Origin: Streptomyces sp. NRRL F-5727
GTDB lineage: Bacteria > Actinomycetota > Actinomycetes > Streptomycetales > Streptomycetaceae
DNA length: 64,000 bases
Direction of reading: 5' to 3'
Assembly: GCF_000719555.1 (NCBI RefSeq)
Contig: NZ_JOGX01000010.1
Span: forward strand, 105,553-169,552
This document shows positions 40,361 through 49,537 of this stretch, in pieces. Each line of letters starts with the position of its first letter. The first letter of the stretch is position 1. The notes beneath the pieces were generated by a model, which did no database searches, was not told where the DNA came from, and was given only the letters and a program-made list of their open reading frames with translations. Position numbers and translations under genes: made by a program.

Positions 40361-41938
40361 CTAGGTGACGGTGACGAACACGCTGTGCCGGCCGCTGGGC
40401 CCGTCGGGGACGGTGCGGGTACGGCGCTCGGTCTGGACCTGGCCGGTGCCGTCCGTGGCGCGAACGGTGAGCGTGTGGCTGCCGGGAGCGGCGTTCCAGC
40501 GGTAGGACCACTGGCGCCAGGTGTCGACGGTGTCCTGCGCGGCGAGGTCGGCGTCCCGCCAGGGACCCTCGTCGACGCGGACCTCGACGCGGGTGATGCC
40601 GCGGCGCTGGGCCCACGCCACCCCGGCGACCGTGACCGGGCCGGCGGCGACGCGGGCGAACGGCTTCGGGGTGTCGATGCGGGACTGCGTCTTGACCGGG
40701 GCCCGGCGGGCCCACTTCCGCTTCACCCAGTACGGGTCGTAGGCGGCGAAGGTGGTGAGCTCGATGGACTCGATCCACTTGCAGGCGGACACGTAGCCGT
40801 ACAGGCCGGGCACGAGCATGCGGACGGGGAAGCCGTGGTCGAACGGGAGGGGTTCGCCGTTCATGCCGACGGCGAGCATCGCGTCCCGGCCGTCCATGAC
40901 GTCCTCCACCGGGGACCCGAGCGTCATGCCGTCGACCGAGCGGGCCACGAGCTGGTCGGCCCCGCCGCCTTTCGACGGCGGCCGCACCCCGCACTCCTCC
41001 AGCAGGCCGGCCAGGGGGACGCCGAGCCAGCGGGCATTGCCGAGGTACGGCCCCCCGACCTCGTTCGACACGCACGTCAGCGTGATGTCCCGCTCGATCA
41101 GGGGGCGGGCCAGCAGCTCGTCGAGGGTGTAGGTGCGGGCGCGTGCCACGCCCTCCCCGTGGATCCGCAGGCGCCAGGTCCGGGCGTCGACCTTGGGGAC
41201 GACCAGCGCGGTGTCCACGCGGTAGAACTCGCGGTTCGGTGTGACGAAGGGGCTGATGCCGGGCACCTTCAGCTGGACCCCGGCCGGCACCGATGGCGCC
41301 GGTGACGCCGGGGCGGGCAGCGCGAGGCCGTCGCGGGAGGCGACGGCGCCCTGCCCCCGCTGCCCGGCCAGGAACCGGCCGAGGACGCCCGCGCACGCGG
41401 CCGCCCCGGCCGTGACGGCCGCCGAAGTTAGAAACGCGCGCCGGTTCCAGCCTTGCTCGCCGTCGTTCCCCGGCGACACGACGCCCCTCGCAGGGACCGC
41501 CCTGCCCGCCAGCATCCACAGCGCCGCGGCCCCCGCCAGCGCGCCGGCCACGGACGGCAGCACGTCCAGGGGACCGGCGTCCGGACGGCTCACTGCCGCC
41601 CCCACCCCGACCAGACCGAACACCAGGATTCCCGCCGCGCCGCCGGTCCGGTGCCGCAGGGCCGCCACCCCCAGCCCCATCGCGATCAGGGCGAGGACGG
41701 CGAGGATCCCGAGCTGCAGGACCGTCTTGTCGCTCTCGCCGAACGTACGGATCGCGAAGTCCTTCACCGGAGCCGGCGTACGGTCGATCACCACCCCGCC
41801 CACGACCGTCACCGGCCCGGCCTCCGGACGGACGAGTCCAGCGGTCAGCTCGGCCATGGCCAGTGCGGAGAACCCCGCGACCAGCCCGGCCGTCGCGCCG
41901 GGCCACGCTCTGCTGCTGAGGGTGCGGAAGCTGCTCAC
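40361..41938 (-). CDS. membrane-anchored molybdopterin oxidoreductase (sulfite-oxidase family)
   Basis: This 525-residue protein has four membrane segments in residues 1-150, then NRRAFLTSAAVTAGAAACA as a Tat-like transit segment. The sulfite-oxidase Moco domain follows, with the Mo-binding Cys in LTCVSNEVGG, and a C-terminal Mo-co dimerisation domain. The active site faces outside the cell. A SigK-type promoter lies 7 bases before the GTG at 41938, so the mRNA is probably leaderless. M. tuberculosis SigK also has a Mo-dependent or thiol-redox neighbourhood. The natural substrate is unknown. Confidence 0.85.
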   Translation of the reverse strand: MSSFRTLSSRAWPGATAGLVAGFSALAMAELTAGLVRPEAGPVTVVGGVVIDRTPAPVKDFAIRTFGESDKTVLQLGILAVLALIAMGLGVAALRHRTGGAAGILVFGLVGVGAAVSRPDAGPLDVLPSVAGALAGAAALWMLAGRAVPARGVVSPGNDGEQGWNRRAFLTSAAVTAGAAACAGVLGRFLAGQRGQGAVASRDGLALPAPASPAPSVPAGVQLKVPGISPFVTPNREFYRVDTALVVPKVDARTWRLRIHGEGVARARTYTLDELLARPLIERDITLTCVSNEVGGPYLGNARWLGVPLAGLLEECGVRPPSKGGGADQLVARSVDGMTLGSPVEDVMDGRDAMLAVGMNGEPLPFDHGFPVRMLVPGLYGYVSACKWIESIELTTFAAYDPYWVKRKWARRAPVKTQSRIDTPKPFARVAAGPVTVAGVAWAQRRGITRVEVRVDEGPWRDADLAAQDTVDTWRQWSYRWNAAPGSHTLTVRATDGTGQVQTERRTRTVPDGPSGRHSVFVTVT

Positions 41939-41945
41939 GTCGGGG

Positions 41946-41972
41946 ATTCGGCGACTCCCGCACCGCGGATGG
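41946..41972 (-). promoter_or_regulatory. SigK-type promoter of the Mo oxidoreductase
   Basis: On the minus strand CCATCC-N15-CCGAAT matches the mycobacterial SigK -35/-10 consensus as I recall it. CCGAAT ends 7 bases before the GTG start. Confidence 0.8.
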
Positions 41973-42348
41973 GTCACTCATCCGAAAGAGGGGCGGCCGA
42001 GACGCACTTGACGGCAACGGCCACGCCACGGCCACGGCGTGGGGCGGGGCGGGACGGTGCACCGCCCACTGTCAGCGGGCACTCCCCTCGCCGGGCAGCC
42101 CTTCGCCCGGTCCGCCCGGAACGCTCTGGCGGGTTCCTGCGGGAGCAGGACCGTTTTGCCGGCGGGGGGCGCTGGGGTTCAGCGAGGTTCCCGGGGCCCG
42201 GAGCGGGTCCGGCGAGGGTCCGACCGGGATCCGGCCGGGGGCCGGCGAGGATCACCATGAACGAGGCCCCCTTCGCTCCCGGTCCACGCCAACCATGCGC
42301 CGCACGCCTCCTGCGCGGGCCCGGGCGCCCTGACGGACCAGGGCAGAA
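41973..42348. other. non-coding gap without a recognised gene
   Basis: This 376-base stretch is GC-rich, with a small CCACGCC/GGCGTGG hairpin near 42021-42042 and GCGAGGGTCC-type internal repeats. I see no convincing gene, RNA or mobile element. Confidence 0.5.
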
Positions 42349-42384
42349 GGCTGCGGGCGGCTGTGGCGTCAGCCGCCCGCAGCC
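42349..42384 (-). terminator. terminator after the chaplin gene
   Basis: GGCTGCGGGCGGCT and AGCCGCCCGCAGCC pair perfectly (14 bp) around an 8-base loop. Confidence 0.75.
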
Positions 42385-42507
42385 GACCCCATCCCAGGGC
42401 ACGGCTCTGCGTGCGGAACAGCCCGGCGCTGCTTCCGCCCGTGCTCCGGGCGGGTCACCGGCCTGCCCCACCCCCAGGGGGCACGGGCCGGAGCCGCGTG
42501 CCGCCGG

Positions 42508-42747
42508 TCAGGCGTTCACGCACGTGGTGCCGAACGCGGGGTTCAGCAGGCCGACGACACCCACCGCGTCGCCGCACGCGTCGACCGGCACGTGGACGGG
42601 TACCTGGACGAGGTTGCCCGACCCGACGCCGGGCGAGTGGGCCGCCCAGCCCTGCGCACCCGCGTCGGCGGCGGCCGTCGAGGCCCCTCCCGCCATCACG
42701 GCGCCGGCCACCAGGGCCACTGTCAGACCGCTGCGCATACGCGCCAT
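42508..42747 (-). CDS. short chaplin
   Basis: This 79-residue secreted protein has a signal peptide and one chaplin domain with the two conserved Cys (DACGDAVGVVG and GTTCVNA) and the NPAFG region. Short chaplins form amyloid-like surface layers on aerial hyphae. GGAGG lies 7 bases before ATG 42747. There is no LPXTG anchor, as expected for the short class. Confidence 0.92.
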   Translation of the reverse strand: MARMRSGLTVALVAGAVMAGGASTAAADAGAQGWAAHSPGVGSGNLVQVPVHVPVDACGDAVGVVGLLNPAFGTTCVNA

Positions 42748-42925
42748 CGCACTACCTCCAGGATGAGGATCCACCCGTCCGCGCGGACAGCGCGCGGACG
42801 GAGAGAACGGGCGGACGCGCCTGCTCTCACCGGGGTTTCGCGGTGGTCCCCGATCCGGCTGGGCCTCGGCGGTCGTGTTCCCTCGATCGGGTCAGCCGCA
42901 GGCCGCGGAGCCGGCGAAACCGCTC

Positions 42926-42952
42926 CCATCCGTACGCGTGTCCGCTACGAAG
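42926..42952 (+). promoter_or_regulatory. possible SigK-type autoregulatory promoter
   Basis: CCATCC-N15-ACGAAG has the same -35 and spacing as the Mo-oxidoreductase promoter and keeps CGAA in the -10. It is in the 361-base gap before the sigma gene, which otherwise has no gene. Confidence 0.55.
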
Positions 42953-43108
42953 AACGTTCACAGAGACCCCTGGCGCCCGAGAACCGATCCTTCCCCGATC
43001 CGCCCGGATCAGGGCTTCAGCGACGAGGACCCGCATGCGATGGACCGCCCTGCCCCCGCCGGCACCACCCGGCGTCCGCGCCTGGCCGCACCCGGCGGAG
43101 GGCGTCCG

Positions 43109-43699
43109 GTGAGCGAACCCCTTCCCTTTCGCCGCACGGCCCGAAGCACCGTGGCCCCCGACCTTCCCGCCGTCATGGAGCAGGTCGCCCTGGGCGACAA
43201 GAACGCCTTCTCCGCCCTCTACGACGCGCTCGCACCGATGGTCTTCGGCATCGTGCTCAGAATCGTGCGGGACCCGGCGCAGTCCGAGGAGGTCGCCCAG
43301 GAGGTCATGATCGACCTGTGGCGCCAGGCCGCCCGCTACCGCAGCGACGCGGGCTCCGTCAGCGCCTGGGCCGCCACCATCGCCCACCGCCGGGCCGTGG
43401 ACCGGGTCCGCTCCGCCCAGGCCGCCACCGACCGCGAACACGCCCAGGCCGCACGCGACCACCACACCGCCTACGACGACGTCGCCGAACAGGTCGAGAC
43501 CCGCCTGGAGTCCGAGCAGGTACGCCGCTGCCTGCGCGGCCTGACCGAACTCCAGCGCCAGGCGGTGACCCTGGCCTACTACCAGGGCCTGACCTACCGT
43601 GAAGTCGCCGAGACCCTGCGCGCGCCTCTTCCCACCATCAAGACACGCATGCGCGATGGGCTCATCCGGCTCCGCGACTGCATGGGGGTGACCACGTGA
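43109..43699 (+). CDS. sigK: SigK-like ECF sigma factor
   Basis: This 196-residue sigma factor has region 2 (FSALYDALAPMVFGIVLRIVRDPAQSEEV) and region 4 (LTELQRQAVTLAYYQGLTYREVAETLRAPLPTIKTRMRDGL). The GTG at 43109 has GGAGG 8 bases upstream; an in-frame ATG at 43040 is possible. Its stop overlaps the anti-sigma start (GTGA). The neighbours (RskA-like, fasciclin, Mo oxidoreductase) match the mycobacterial SigK regulon. Confidence 0.87.
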   Translation: MSEPLPFRRTARSTVAPDLPAVMEQVALGDKNAFSALYDALAPMVFGIVLRIVRDPAQSEEVAQEVMIDLWRQAARYRSDAGSVSAWAATIAHRRAVDRVRSAQAATDREHAQAARDHHTAYDDVAEQVETRLESEQVRRCLRGLTELQRQAVTLAYYQGLTYREVAETLRAPLPTIKTRMRDGLIRLRDCMGVTT

Positions 43700-44448
43700 A
43701 CCACCATTCCACCGACATCCACGCCCTCGCAGGCGCGTACGCCCTCGACGCCCTCGACGCCGCGGAGACCGACGCCTTCACCCGCCACCTCCAGCAGTGC
43801 GAAGCGTGCCGGCACGAGGTCGCGGAGTTCCACGCCACCACCGCCCGCCTCGCCGACGCCACGGCCGAGGAGCCCCCCGCGGCGCTGAAGCAGCGCACCC
43901 TGGACGCCGTCGGCGGCGTACGGCAACTGCCCCCACGCCTGACCGGCACGCCCACGCCGACCGGCCTCGGCGACCGCCTGCGCCGCAAGGCCCTGTCGCT
44001 GGGACTCGCGGCCAGTCTCGCCGCCGCCGCGTCCTTCGCCGGCCTCGCCGTCTGGCAGCACCAGGAGGCCCGCCAGGCCCAGCAACAGACCCGGCAGGCC
44101 CAGCGGAACCTCGACACCGTCAGCGGCGTCCTCGCTGCACCAGACGCCCAGGCGGCCCACGGCAAGGCCACCAACGGGGCACTCACCACGGTCGTCACCT
44201 CCGAGCGCCAGAACAAGGCGGTCTTCACCGCGACCGGCCTCCCCGCCCCCGTCCCGGGCCGGACCTACCAGCTGTGGCTCCAGCACGACGACACCATGCG
44301 ACCGGCCGGCTTCATCCACCAGGACGGCACCGTCCTCGTCGACGGCGACCCCGCCGACGCCACCGCCCTCGGCCTCACCCTGGAACCCTCCGAAGGCTCC
44401 CCCCAGCCCACCACGACCCCCCTCCTGCTCATGACCATCCCCGCCTGA
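43696..44448 (+). CDS. rskA: RskA-like membrane anti-sigma factor
   Basis: This 250-residue protein has a zinc-finger anti-sigma motif in FTRHLQQCEACRHEV (H-x3-C-x2-C), a membrane segment at about residues 98-116 (LSLGLAASLAAAASFAGLAVW) and an outer RskA domain with TYQLWLQHDDTMRPAGF. It holds the SigK-like factor at the membrane until the outer domain is cleaved. Confidence 0.88.
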   Translation: MNHHSTDIHALAGAYALDALDAAETDAFTRHLQQCEACRHEVAEFHATTARLADATAEEPPAALKQRTLDAVGGVRQLPPRLTGTPTPTGLGDRLRRKALSLGLAASLAAAASFAGLAVWQHQEARQAQQQTRQAQRNLDTVSGVLAAPDAQAAHGKATNGALTTVVTSERQNKAVFTATGLPAPVPGRTYQLWLQHDDTMRPAGFIHQDGTVLVDGDPADATALGLTLEPSEGSPQPTTTPLLLMTIPA

Positions 44449-44620
44449 GCGGGCAGCGCGTGGCGGCCTTCACCACCGCCGTCAGATCCCGCGGCGGCCG
44501 CCCTGGTCGTCGCAGGGCAGTCCGCCGACCGGCGGCCCGGGCGATCCCTTGCCGCCGCCCAGGGCCGGCCACTCCTGCGCCCCACGGCGCGGACGTGACA
44601 AGGGGCGTCGGCCAGCAAAA

Positions 44621-44642
44621 GGACCCTCCCGAAGGAGGGTCC
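44621..44642 (-). terminator. intrinsic terminator of tRNA-Arg
   Basis: A 9-bp stem (GGACCCTCC/GGAGGGTCC) with loop CGAA is followed on the minus strand by TTTTGCTGG. Confidence 0.8.
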
Positions 44643-44650
44643 CGGTCTTG

Positions 44651-44723
44651 CGCCCCCGGCAGGACTCGAACCTGCGGCCAAGTGCTTAGAAGGCACCTGC
44701 TCTATCCGCTGAGCTACGGGGGC
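44651..44723 (-). tRNA. tRNA-Arg (anticodon UCU)
   Basis: The minus strand gives a full cloverleaf: acceptor GCCCCCG pairing with CGGGGGC, D arm GCTC...GAGC, anticodon loop CTTCTAA with TCT, and T arm GCAGG-TTCGAGT-CCTGC. The 3' CCA is not encoded. It lies between the accessory region and conserved core genes. Confidence 0.97.
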
Positions 44724-45013
44724 CGGTGGTGGCCTTGGGCCTGGTGGCCCTGGTGGGTGGGGTGGGGCTGCCGGGACAAGGATAGGGGTCCTGGCGGCTC
44801 GGGCCCGGTGCTTCGCCTGCGTGGCACGATGTGGAGGTTCGGTGAAGCGAACCGATAATCGCAGGCAGGTGCGATTCGCGCAGCGCTTTTCACGTCGCTC
44901 GGGGCGGGTGTTGTGCACTCGTTATGCCCGGGCTTCCGGTCGGCCTCCCCTTCTTCGGCGCGCAGGGCCGTTATACGCTTCAAAAACGCTCATAAATTGG
45001 GCATTCTTCGCAT

Positions 45014-46639
45014 GTGGTGACCTTGGACGAACGGCCTCAGCTGATCGACGCACTCTCGGCCCTGCGCGACCGAGTCGCGGCCGTGCGTCTTCCCCTTCCC
45101 CTTCCGGACGTGCCGCGCGCCCGGCAGACCCGGGCCGAGCTGCTCGCGCAGCTCGACGACTACCTGGTGCCCCGGCTGAAGGACCCCGACGCGCCGCTGC
45201 TCGCCGTCGTCGGAGGGTCGACCGGGGCCGGGAAGTCCACGCTCGTGAACTCGCTGGTCGGGCGGCGGGTCAGCGAGGCGGGGGTGCTGCGGCCGACCAC
45301 CCGGACGCCGGTGCTCGTCTGCCACCCCGAGGACCAGCACTGGTTCGCCGGACTGCGGGTGCTGCCGCAGCTCACCCGGGTCTGGCTGCCGCAGGCCGAC
45401 GAGGAGCACCCCGCGGAGCCGGGCGACGCCGAGGACAACGCGCTGCGGGTCGAGACCGCCGCCACCCTGCCGCGCGGGCTCGCCCTCCTCGACGCCCCCG
45501 ACATCGACTCCCTCGTCGTCGAGAACCGGCTGCTCGCCGCCGAGTTGATGTGTGCCGCCGACATCTGGGTGATGGTCACCACCGCCTCGCGGTACGCCGA
45601 CGCCGTGCCCTGGCATCTGCTCCGTACCGCCAAGGAGTACGACGCCACCCTCGTCACCGTCCTCGACCGGGTGCCCCACCAGGTGATCGGCGAGGTCTCC
45701 CGGCAGTTCGAAGCCCTGCTCGACAAGGCCGGGCTCGGGGACGTGCCCCGGTTCACCATCCCCGAGCTGCCCGAGTCGACCGGCGGCGGGAGCGGGCTGC
45801 TGCCGGAGAGCGCCGTCGCCGCGCTGCGCGGGTGGCTCGCGCACCGGGCCGAGGACCCGGCCGCGCGCCAGCAGGCCGTCTCCCGTACCGCCTCCGGGGT
45901 CATCGACTCCCTCGACACCCGCCTCCCCGAACTGGCCGGCGCCGTCGCCGCGCAGTACGCCGCCGCCGTACGCCTCGGGGGAGCCGTCGAGGCCGCCTAC
46001 GGCCGGCAGGCCGCGCGGGTGCGCAAGGAGCTCGGGAAGGGGGCCGTGCTCGCCGGGGACGCCCGGGCCCGCTGGCGCGCCTACCCCCGCGACAGCACCG
46101 CCGACGAACTCCTCGACGCCCTCACCGAGTCGCTCGCCGCCCTCCTCCACTGCGCCGTCTCCGCCGCCGAGGAGTCGATCCGGGACGTCCACCGCCGCGA
46201 GCCCGCCGCCGGCGCCCTCCGGGCCGTCCCCGGCGGGGACCGGGAGGTCGCCGAGCGGATCGGCCTGGAGGTGCGGCGCTGGCGGCGGGTCCTGGAGGAG
46301 CTGGCCGAGGACGAGGTGCGGTCCGTGGAGAAGCCCGCCGGACGCGGGGCCGCCCGCGGCACCGTGCCCGACGCCGAGACCGTCGCCGCCCTGCTCGCCG
46401 CCTCCCTCCTCGGCGGCCGCCGCGCCCGCCCGGCCGGCGAGCGGCTCGCCGAACTCCTCGGCGCCCAGGCCGCCCTGCGCCTGCGCGACAAGGGCGGCGA
46501 CCTCGTCCTCACCCACGTCGACCGCGTCCTGCACGCCGAGCGCGACCGCCGCCTCGCGCCCCTCGACGCCCTCGACGTCACCCCCGAGCCGCAGGCGGAG
46601 CTGATCGCCGCGCTCTCCGTACTGCAGAAGGAGAAGTGA
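45014..46639 (+). CDS. dynamin-like GTPase, soluble member (DynA/DynB pair)
   Basis: This 541-residue protein has GTPase G1 [10 protein letters not shown] (residues about 67-76), G2-region RPTTRTPV, G3 LLDAPDID and a TVLDRV G4-like segment. The rest is helical. It has no membrane segment. The next gene is a related GTPase with two membrane segments, an arrangement seen for the Streptomyces DynA/DynB dynamins that stabilise sporulation septa. The GTG start at 45014 (or 45017) has no clear ribosome-binding site. Confidence 0.82.
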   Translation: MVTLDERPQLIDALSALRDRVAAVRLPLPLPDVPRARQTRAELLAQLDDYLVPRLKDPDAPLLAVVGGSTGAGKSTLVNSLVGRRVSEAGVLRPTTRTPVLVCHPEDQHWFAGLRVLPQLTRVWLPQADEEHPAEPGDAEDNALRVETAATLPRGLALLDAPDIDSLVVENRLLAAELMCAADIWVMVTTASRYADAVPWHLLRTAKEYDATLVTVLDRVPHQVIGEVSRQFEALLDKAGLGDVPRFTIPELPESTGGGSGLLPESAVAALRGWLAHRAEDPAARQQAVSRTASGVIDSLDTRLPELAGAVAAQYAAAVRLGGAVEAAYGRQAARVRKELGKGAVLAGDARARWRAYPRDSTADELLDALTESLAALLHCAVSAAEESIRDVHRREPAAGALRAVPGGDREVAERIGLEVRRWRRVLEELAEDEVRSVEKPAGRGAARGTVPDAETVAALLAASLLGGRRARPAGERLAELLGAQAALRLRDKGGDLVLTHVDRVLHAERDRRLAPLDALDVTPEPQAELIAALSVLQKEK

Positions 46640-46640
46640 C

Positions 46641-48500
46641 GTGGCCGAGAACCCCGAGAAGCCCGAGAACCCCGAGAAGCCCGTGAAGCCCGTGAAGACG
46701 GAGAAGAAAGAGGACGCGGAGCGGCGGTGGGACGACGGGCTGATCGCCCGGCGGGCCGCCGAGCGGGCCGTCCCCGGGGAGCCGGCCGCCGAGGGGACCG
46801 GGGCGGGGGAGGAGTCCGAGGACGCCCGGGGGTTCGGCGGGAGTTACGGCGGCGGGCTGCGGACCCGGCTGGACGCCCTCCACGAGCTCGTCGGGCTCTC
46901 CCGTACCCGGGTCGAGAGCGACGCCCTCGCCGAGGCCGGCCGGGTGCTCGACGAGGCCGCCGCCCGGCAGCGGCTCTCCTCCCGGCACACCGTCGTCGCC
47001 CTCGCCGGTGCCACCGGCAGCGGCAAGTCGACCCTCTTCAACGCCCTCGCCGGCGTCGCCGTCTCCGAGACCGGGCTGCGCCGGCCGACCACCTCCGCGC
47101 CGCTCGCCCTCACCTGGTCGGAGGGGGCCGCCGGGCTCCTCGACCGGCTCGGGGTGCCCGGGCGGCTGCGGCGGCGGCCCCTCGCGGGCGGGGCCGCCGA
47201 CGCCGACCTCGCGCCCCTCGTCCTCATCGACCTGCCCGACCACGACTCGGCCCTCACCGCCCACCGCGACCAGGTGGACCGGGCGCTCGGCCTGGTCGAC
47301 GCGGTGATCTGGGTGGTCGATCCGGAGAAGTACGCCGACGCCGCCCTCCACGAGCGGTACCTGCGGCCGCTCGCCGGGCACGCCGAGGTCACCTTCGTGG
47401 TGCTCAACCAGGTGGACCGGCTCGGCGCCGAGGCCACCGAGCTCGTCCTCGACGACCTGCGCCGGCTCCTCGACGAGGACGGCATGGCCCTCGGCGAACA
47501 CGGCGAGCCCGGTGCCACCGTGCTGCCCGTCTCCGCCCTGACCGGCGAGGGCGTGCCCGAACTCCGCGAGCTCCTCGCCCGGTTCGTCCAGGAACGCACC
47601 GCGGCCGAGCGCCGCATCGCCGCCGACATCGACGCCGCCGCGGCCCGGCTGCGGCCCGTGTACGTCGCCGACGGGCGGGCGGGGCTCGGGGAGCGGAGCC
47701 GCGAGGAGTTCGCGGGCCGGCTGGCCGTCGCGGTCGGCGCCCAGGCGGCCGGCGAGGCCGCCGAGCGGGTCTGGCGGCGGGGCGCCATCCGCGCCTGCGG
47801 CTCGCCCTGGCTGCGGCTGCACCGCTGGTACGAGCGGAAGCGCTGGCACGGTTCCACCGATCCGCGGCTCGCGGTGCCCGCCGAGGACGAGCTGACCGCC
47901 CGGCAGCGCGTCGAGCAGGCGGTACGGATCGTGGCCGACGAGGCGTCGCGGGGGCTGCCCGCGCCCTGGGCCCTGGCCGTACGGGAGGCGGCGACGCGCG
48001 GCGCGGAGGGGCTGCCGGAGGCGCTGGACGAGCTGACGGTCACCCTCGGCGACCCGGCCGCCCGGCCGCCGCGCCCCGCCTGGTGGCCGGCCGCGGTCCT
48101 CGTCCAGGCCCTGATGACGCTCCTTCAGCTGTTCGGCGCGCTCTGGCTGGTCGGTCAGATCGTGGGCGTGGTGGAGCCGGGGCTGCTGCCCCCGGTCCTG
48201 GTCATGCTGGGCGGGATCGTCGGCGGTCCGCTGGTCGAATGGGCCTGCGAGAGCGCGGTGAAGGGACCGGCGCGGCGGTACGGGCAGGAGGCCGAACGCA
48301 AGCTGGCGGAAGCGGCGGCCGCCTGCGGCCGGGCCCGGGTCCTCGACCCCGTCTCGGCCGAACTGCTGCGGTACCGGGAGGTGCGCGAGCAGTACGCGAA
48401 GGTGGCCGGGCCCCGGCCCTCGCCGCGGATCGTCGGTGCGGGCGGCCGCGGAACCGGCCCGCGCCTGGGCGCCACCCGGGCCGGTGCCCGGCTCCGCTAG
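46641..48500 (+). CDS. dynamin-like GTPase, membrane-anchored member
   Basis: This 619-residue protein has G1 GATGSGKSTLFN, RRPTTSAPLAL, G3 IDLPDHDS and G4 LNQVDRLG. Near residues 485-545 there are two membrane segments (LVQALMTLLQLFGALWLVGQ and LPPVLVMLGGIVGGPLVEW). AAGGAG precedes the GTG. The N-terminus is Lys/Pro/Glu-rich (ENPEKPVKPVKTEKKED). It probably partners the upstream GTPase at septa. Confidence 0.83.
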   Translation: MAENPEKPENPEKPVKPVKTEKKEDAERRWDDGLIARRAAERAVPGEPAAEGTGAGEESEDARGFGGSYGGGLRTRLDALHELVGLSRTRVESDALAEAGRVLDEAAARQRLSSRHTVVALAGATGSGKSTLFNALAGVAVSETGLRRPTTSAPLALTWSEGAAGLLDRLGVPGRLRRRPLAGGAADADLAPLVLIDLPDHDSALTAHRDQVDRALGLVDAVIWVVDPEKYADAALHERYLRPLAGHAEVTFVVLNQVDRLGAEATELVLDDLRRLLDEDGMALGEHGEPGATVLPVSALTGEGVPELRELLARFVQERTAAERRIAADIDAAAARLRPVYVADGRAGLGERSREEFAGRLAVAVGAQAAGEAAERVWRRGAIRACGSPWLRLHRWYERKRWHGSTDPRLAVPAEDELTARQRVEQAVRIVADEASRGLPAPWALAVREAATRGAEGLPEALDELTVTLGDPAARPPRPAWWPAAVLVQALMTLLQLFGALWLVGQIVGVVEPGLLPPVLVMLGGIVGGPLVEWACESAVKGPARRYGQEAERKLAEAAAACGRARVLDPVSAELLRYREVREQYAKVAGPRPSPRIVGAGGRGTGPRLGATRAGARLR

Positions 48501-48625
48501 AACGGCGAGAACGGCGAGAACGGCGAGAACGGTGCGAACGGCGCGAGCACCGAGAGCACCGAGAGCACCGAGAGCACCGAGAACGCCAGAGCGCCAGAGC
48601 GCCGGGAACGCCGGGAGCACCGACA
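48501..48625. repeat. tandem 9-bp repeats after the dynamin pair
   Basis: GAACGGCGA is repeated about four times, then GAGCACCGA four times, then degenerate copies with CGCCAGAG and CGCCGGGA. The region 48501-48783 has no gene. Confidence 0.8.
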
Positions 48626-48783
48626 CCCCGGCCCCTCTCCCGCGCGCCCGTCAAGCCCCGTACGAGTGGGGGGTTTGTCCACAGCCCGCCGGTCGTCCAC
48701 AGGCGCCGGCGGGCTTTCCGTGTGCCCGCCAGCATGGTGCTCACCAGGAGGAGACAGACGCAGGGACGGGGAGGGGCACGGGG

Positions 48784-49314
48784 ATGAACGACACGACGGT
48801 GACGCTGGTGGGGAACGTGGCGACGGCGGTGGAGTACCGGGACACGGTGGCGGGGGCGGTGGCCCGCTTCCGGTTCGCGGTGACCGCGCGGCGGTGGGAC
48901 CGCGAGCGGGCGGCCTGGACCGACGGCGCCACCAGCTTCTACACGGTCTCGGCCTGGCGCTCGCTCGGCGCCAACCTGGCCGCCTCGGTCTCGGTCGGCG
49001 AACCGCTGGTGGTGCACGGCCGGCTGAGGGTCCGTGAGGACGAGCGCGACGGACAGCGCAAGACCTTCGTCGACATCGACGCCGTCGCCGTCGGCCACGA
49101 CCTGACCCGGGGCACCTCCGCTTTCCGCCGGACCTCGCGGGCCGAACCGGGGGCCGAACCGCGGACCGGGCCCGGGGCCGGGGCCGGGGCGCAGGCTCCG
49201 CCAGGCCCGGGAGAGGGCGACTTGACGGATCGCGAGGTTCCGCCGGGACTCGTTCCGGCCGACGGAAAGGACCCCTGGACGACCGCCGCACACCGGTTGG
49301 TAACGGCCCCCTGA
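48784..49314 (+). CDS. ssbB: single-stranded DNA-binding protein, SsbB type
   Basis: This 176-residue protein has the OB fold start MNDTTVTLVGNVATAVEYRD, FRFAVTARRWDRE and FYTVSAWRSLGANLAASVSVG. Its C-terminal tail is Pro/Gly/Ala-rich and lacks the acidic DDDIPF end of the essential SSB, so it is the sporulation-linked SsbB paralogue. It lies next to the dynamin-like pair, as in S. coelicolor. Confidence 0.85.
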   Translation: MNDTTVTLVGNVATAVEYRDTVAGAVARFRFAVTARRWDRERAAWTDGATSFYTVSAWRSLGANLAASVSVGEPLVVHGRLRVREDERDGQRKTFVDIDAVAVGHDLTRGTSAFRRTSRAEPGAEPRTGPGAGAGAQAPPGPGEGDLTDREVPPGLVPADGKDPWTTAAHRLVTAP

Positions 49315-49354
49315 CCTTGTGTCGTGGGGATTTGTCGACCAACTCGCCAGCGGT

Positions 49355-49381
49355 ATAACGATTCCGAGACGGAATGGTTAT
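49355..49381. promoter_or_regulatory. 27-bp near-perfect palindrome upstream of the surface protein
   Basis: ATAACGATTCC and GGAATGGTTAT flank GAGAC and match at 10 of 11 positions. It is the most AT-rich spot in the 223-base gap and a good operator candidate. Confidence 0.6.
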
Positions 49382-49537
49382 CTCGTCGTATGACCGGGGA
49401 CCGGGGTCTTCCGCCTCCCTAGGATTCCGAATACTCATGAGGCACGTGAGCCCATCGAGTCAGTGAGTGCGCTGGCGAGCGCTCCCCCCACGCGAATCGA
49501 CCACGTTCGCGGAGCCGCTCGCCCGGAGGGGAAATCC

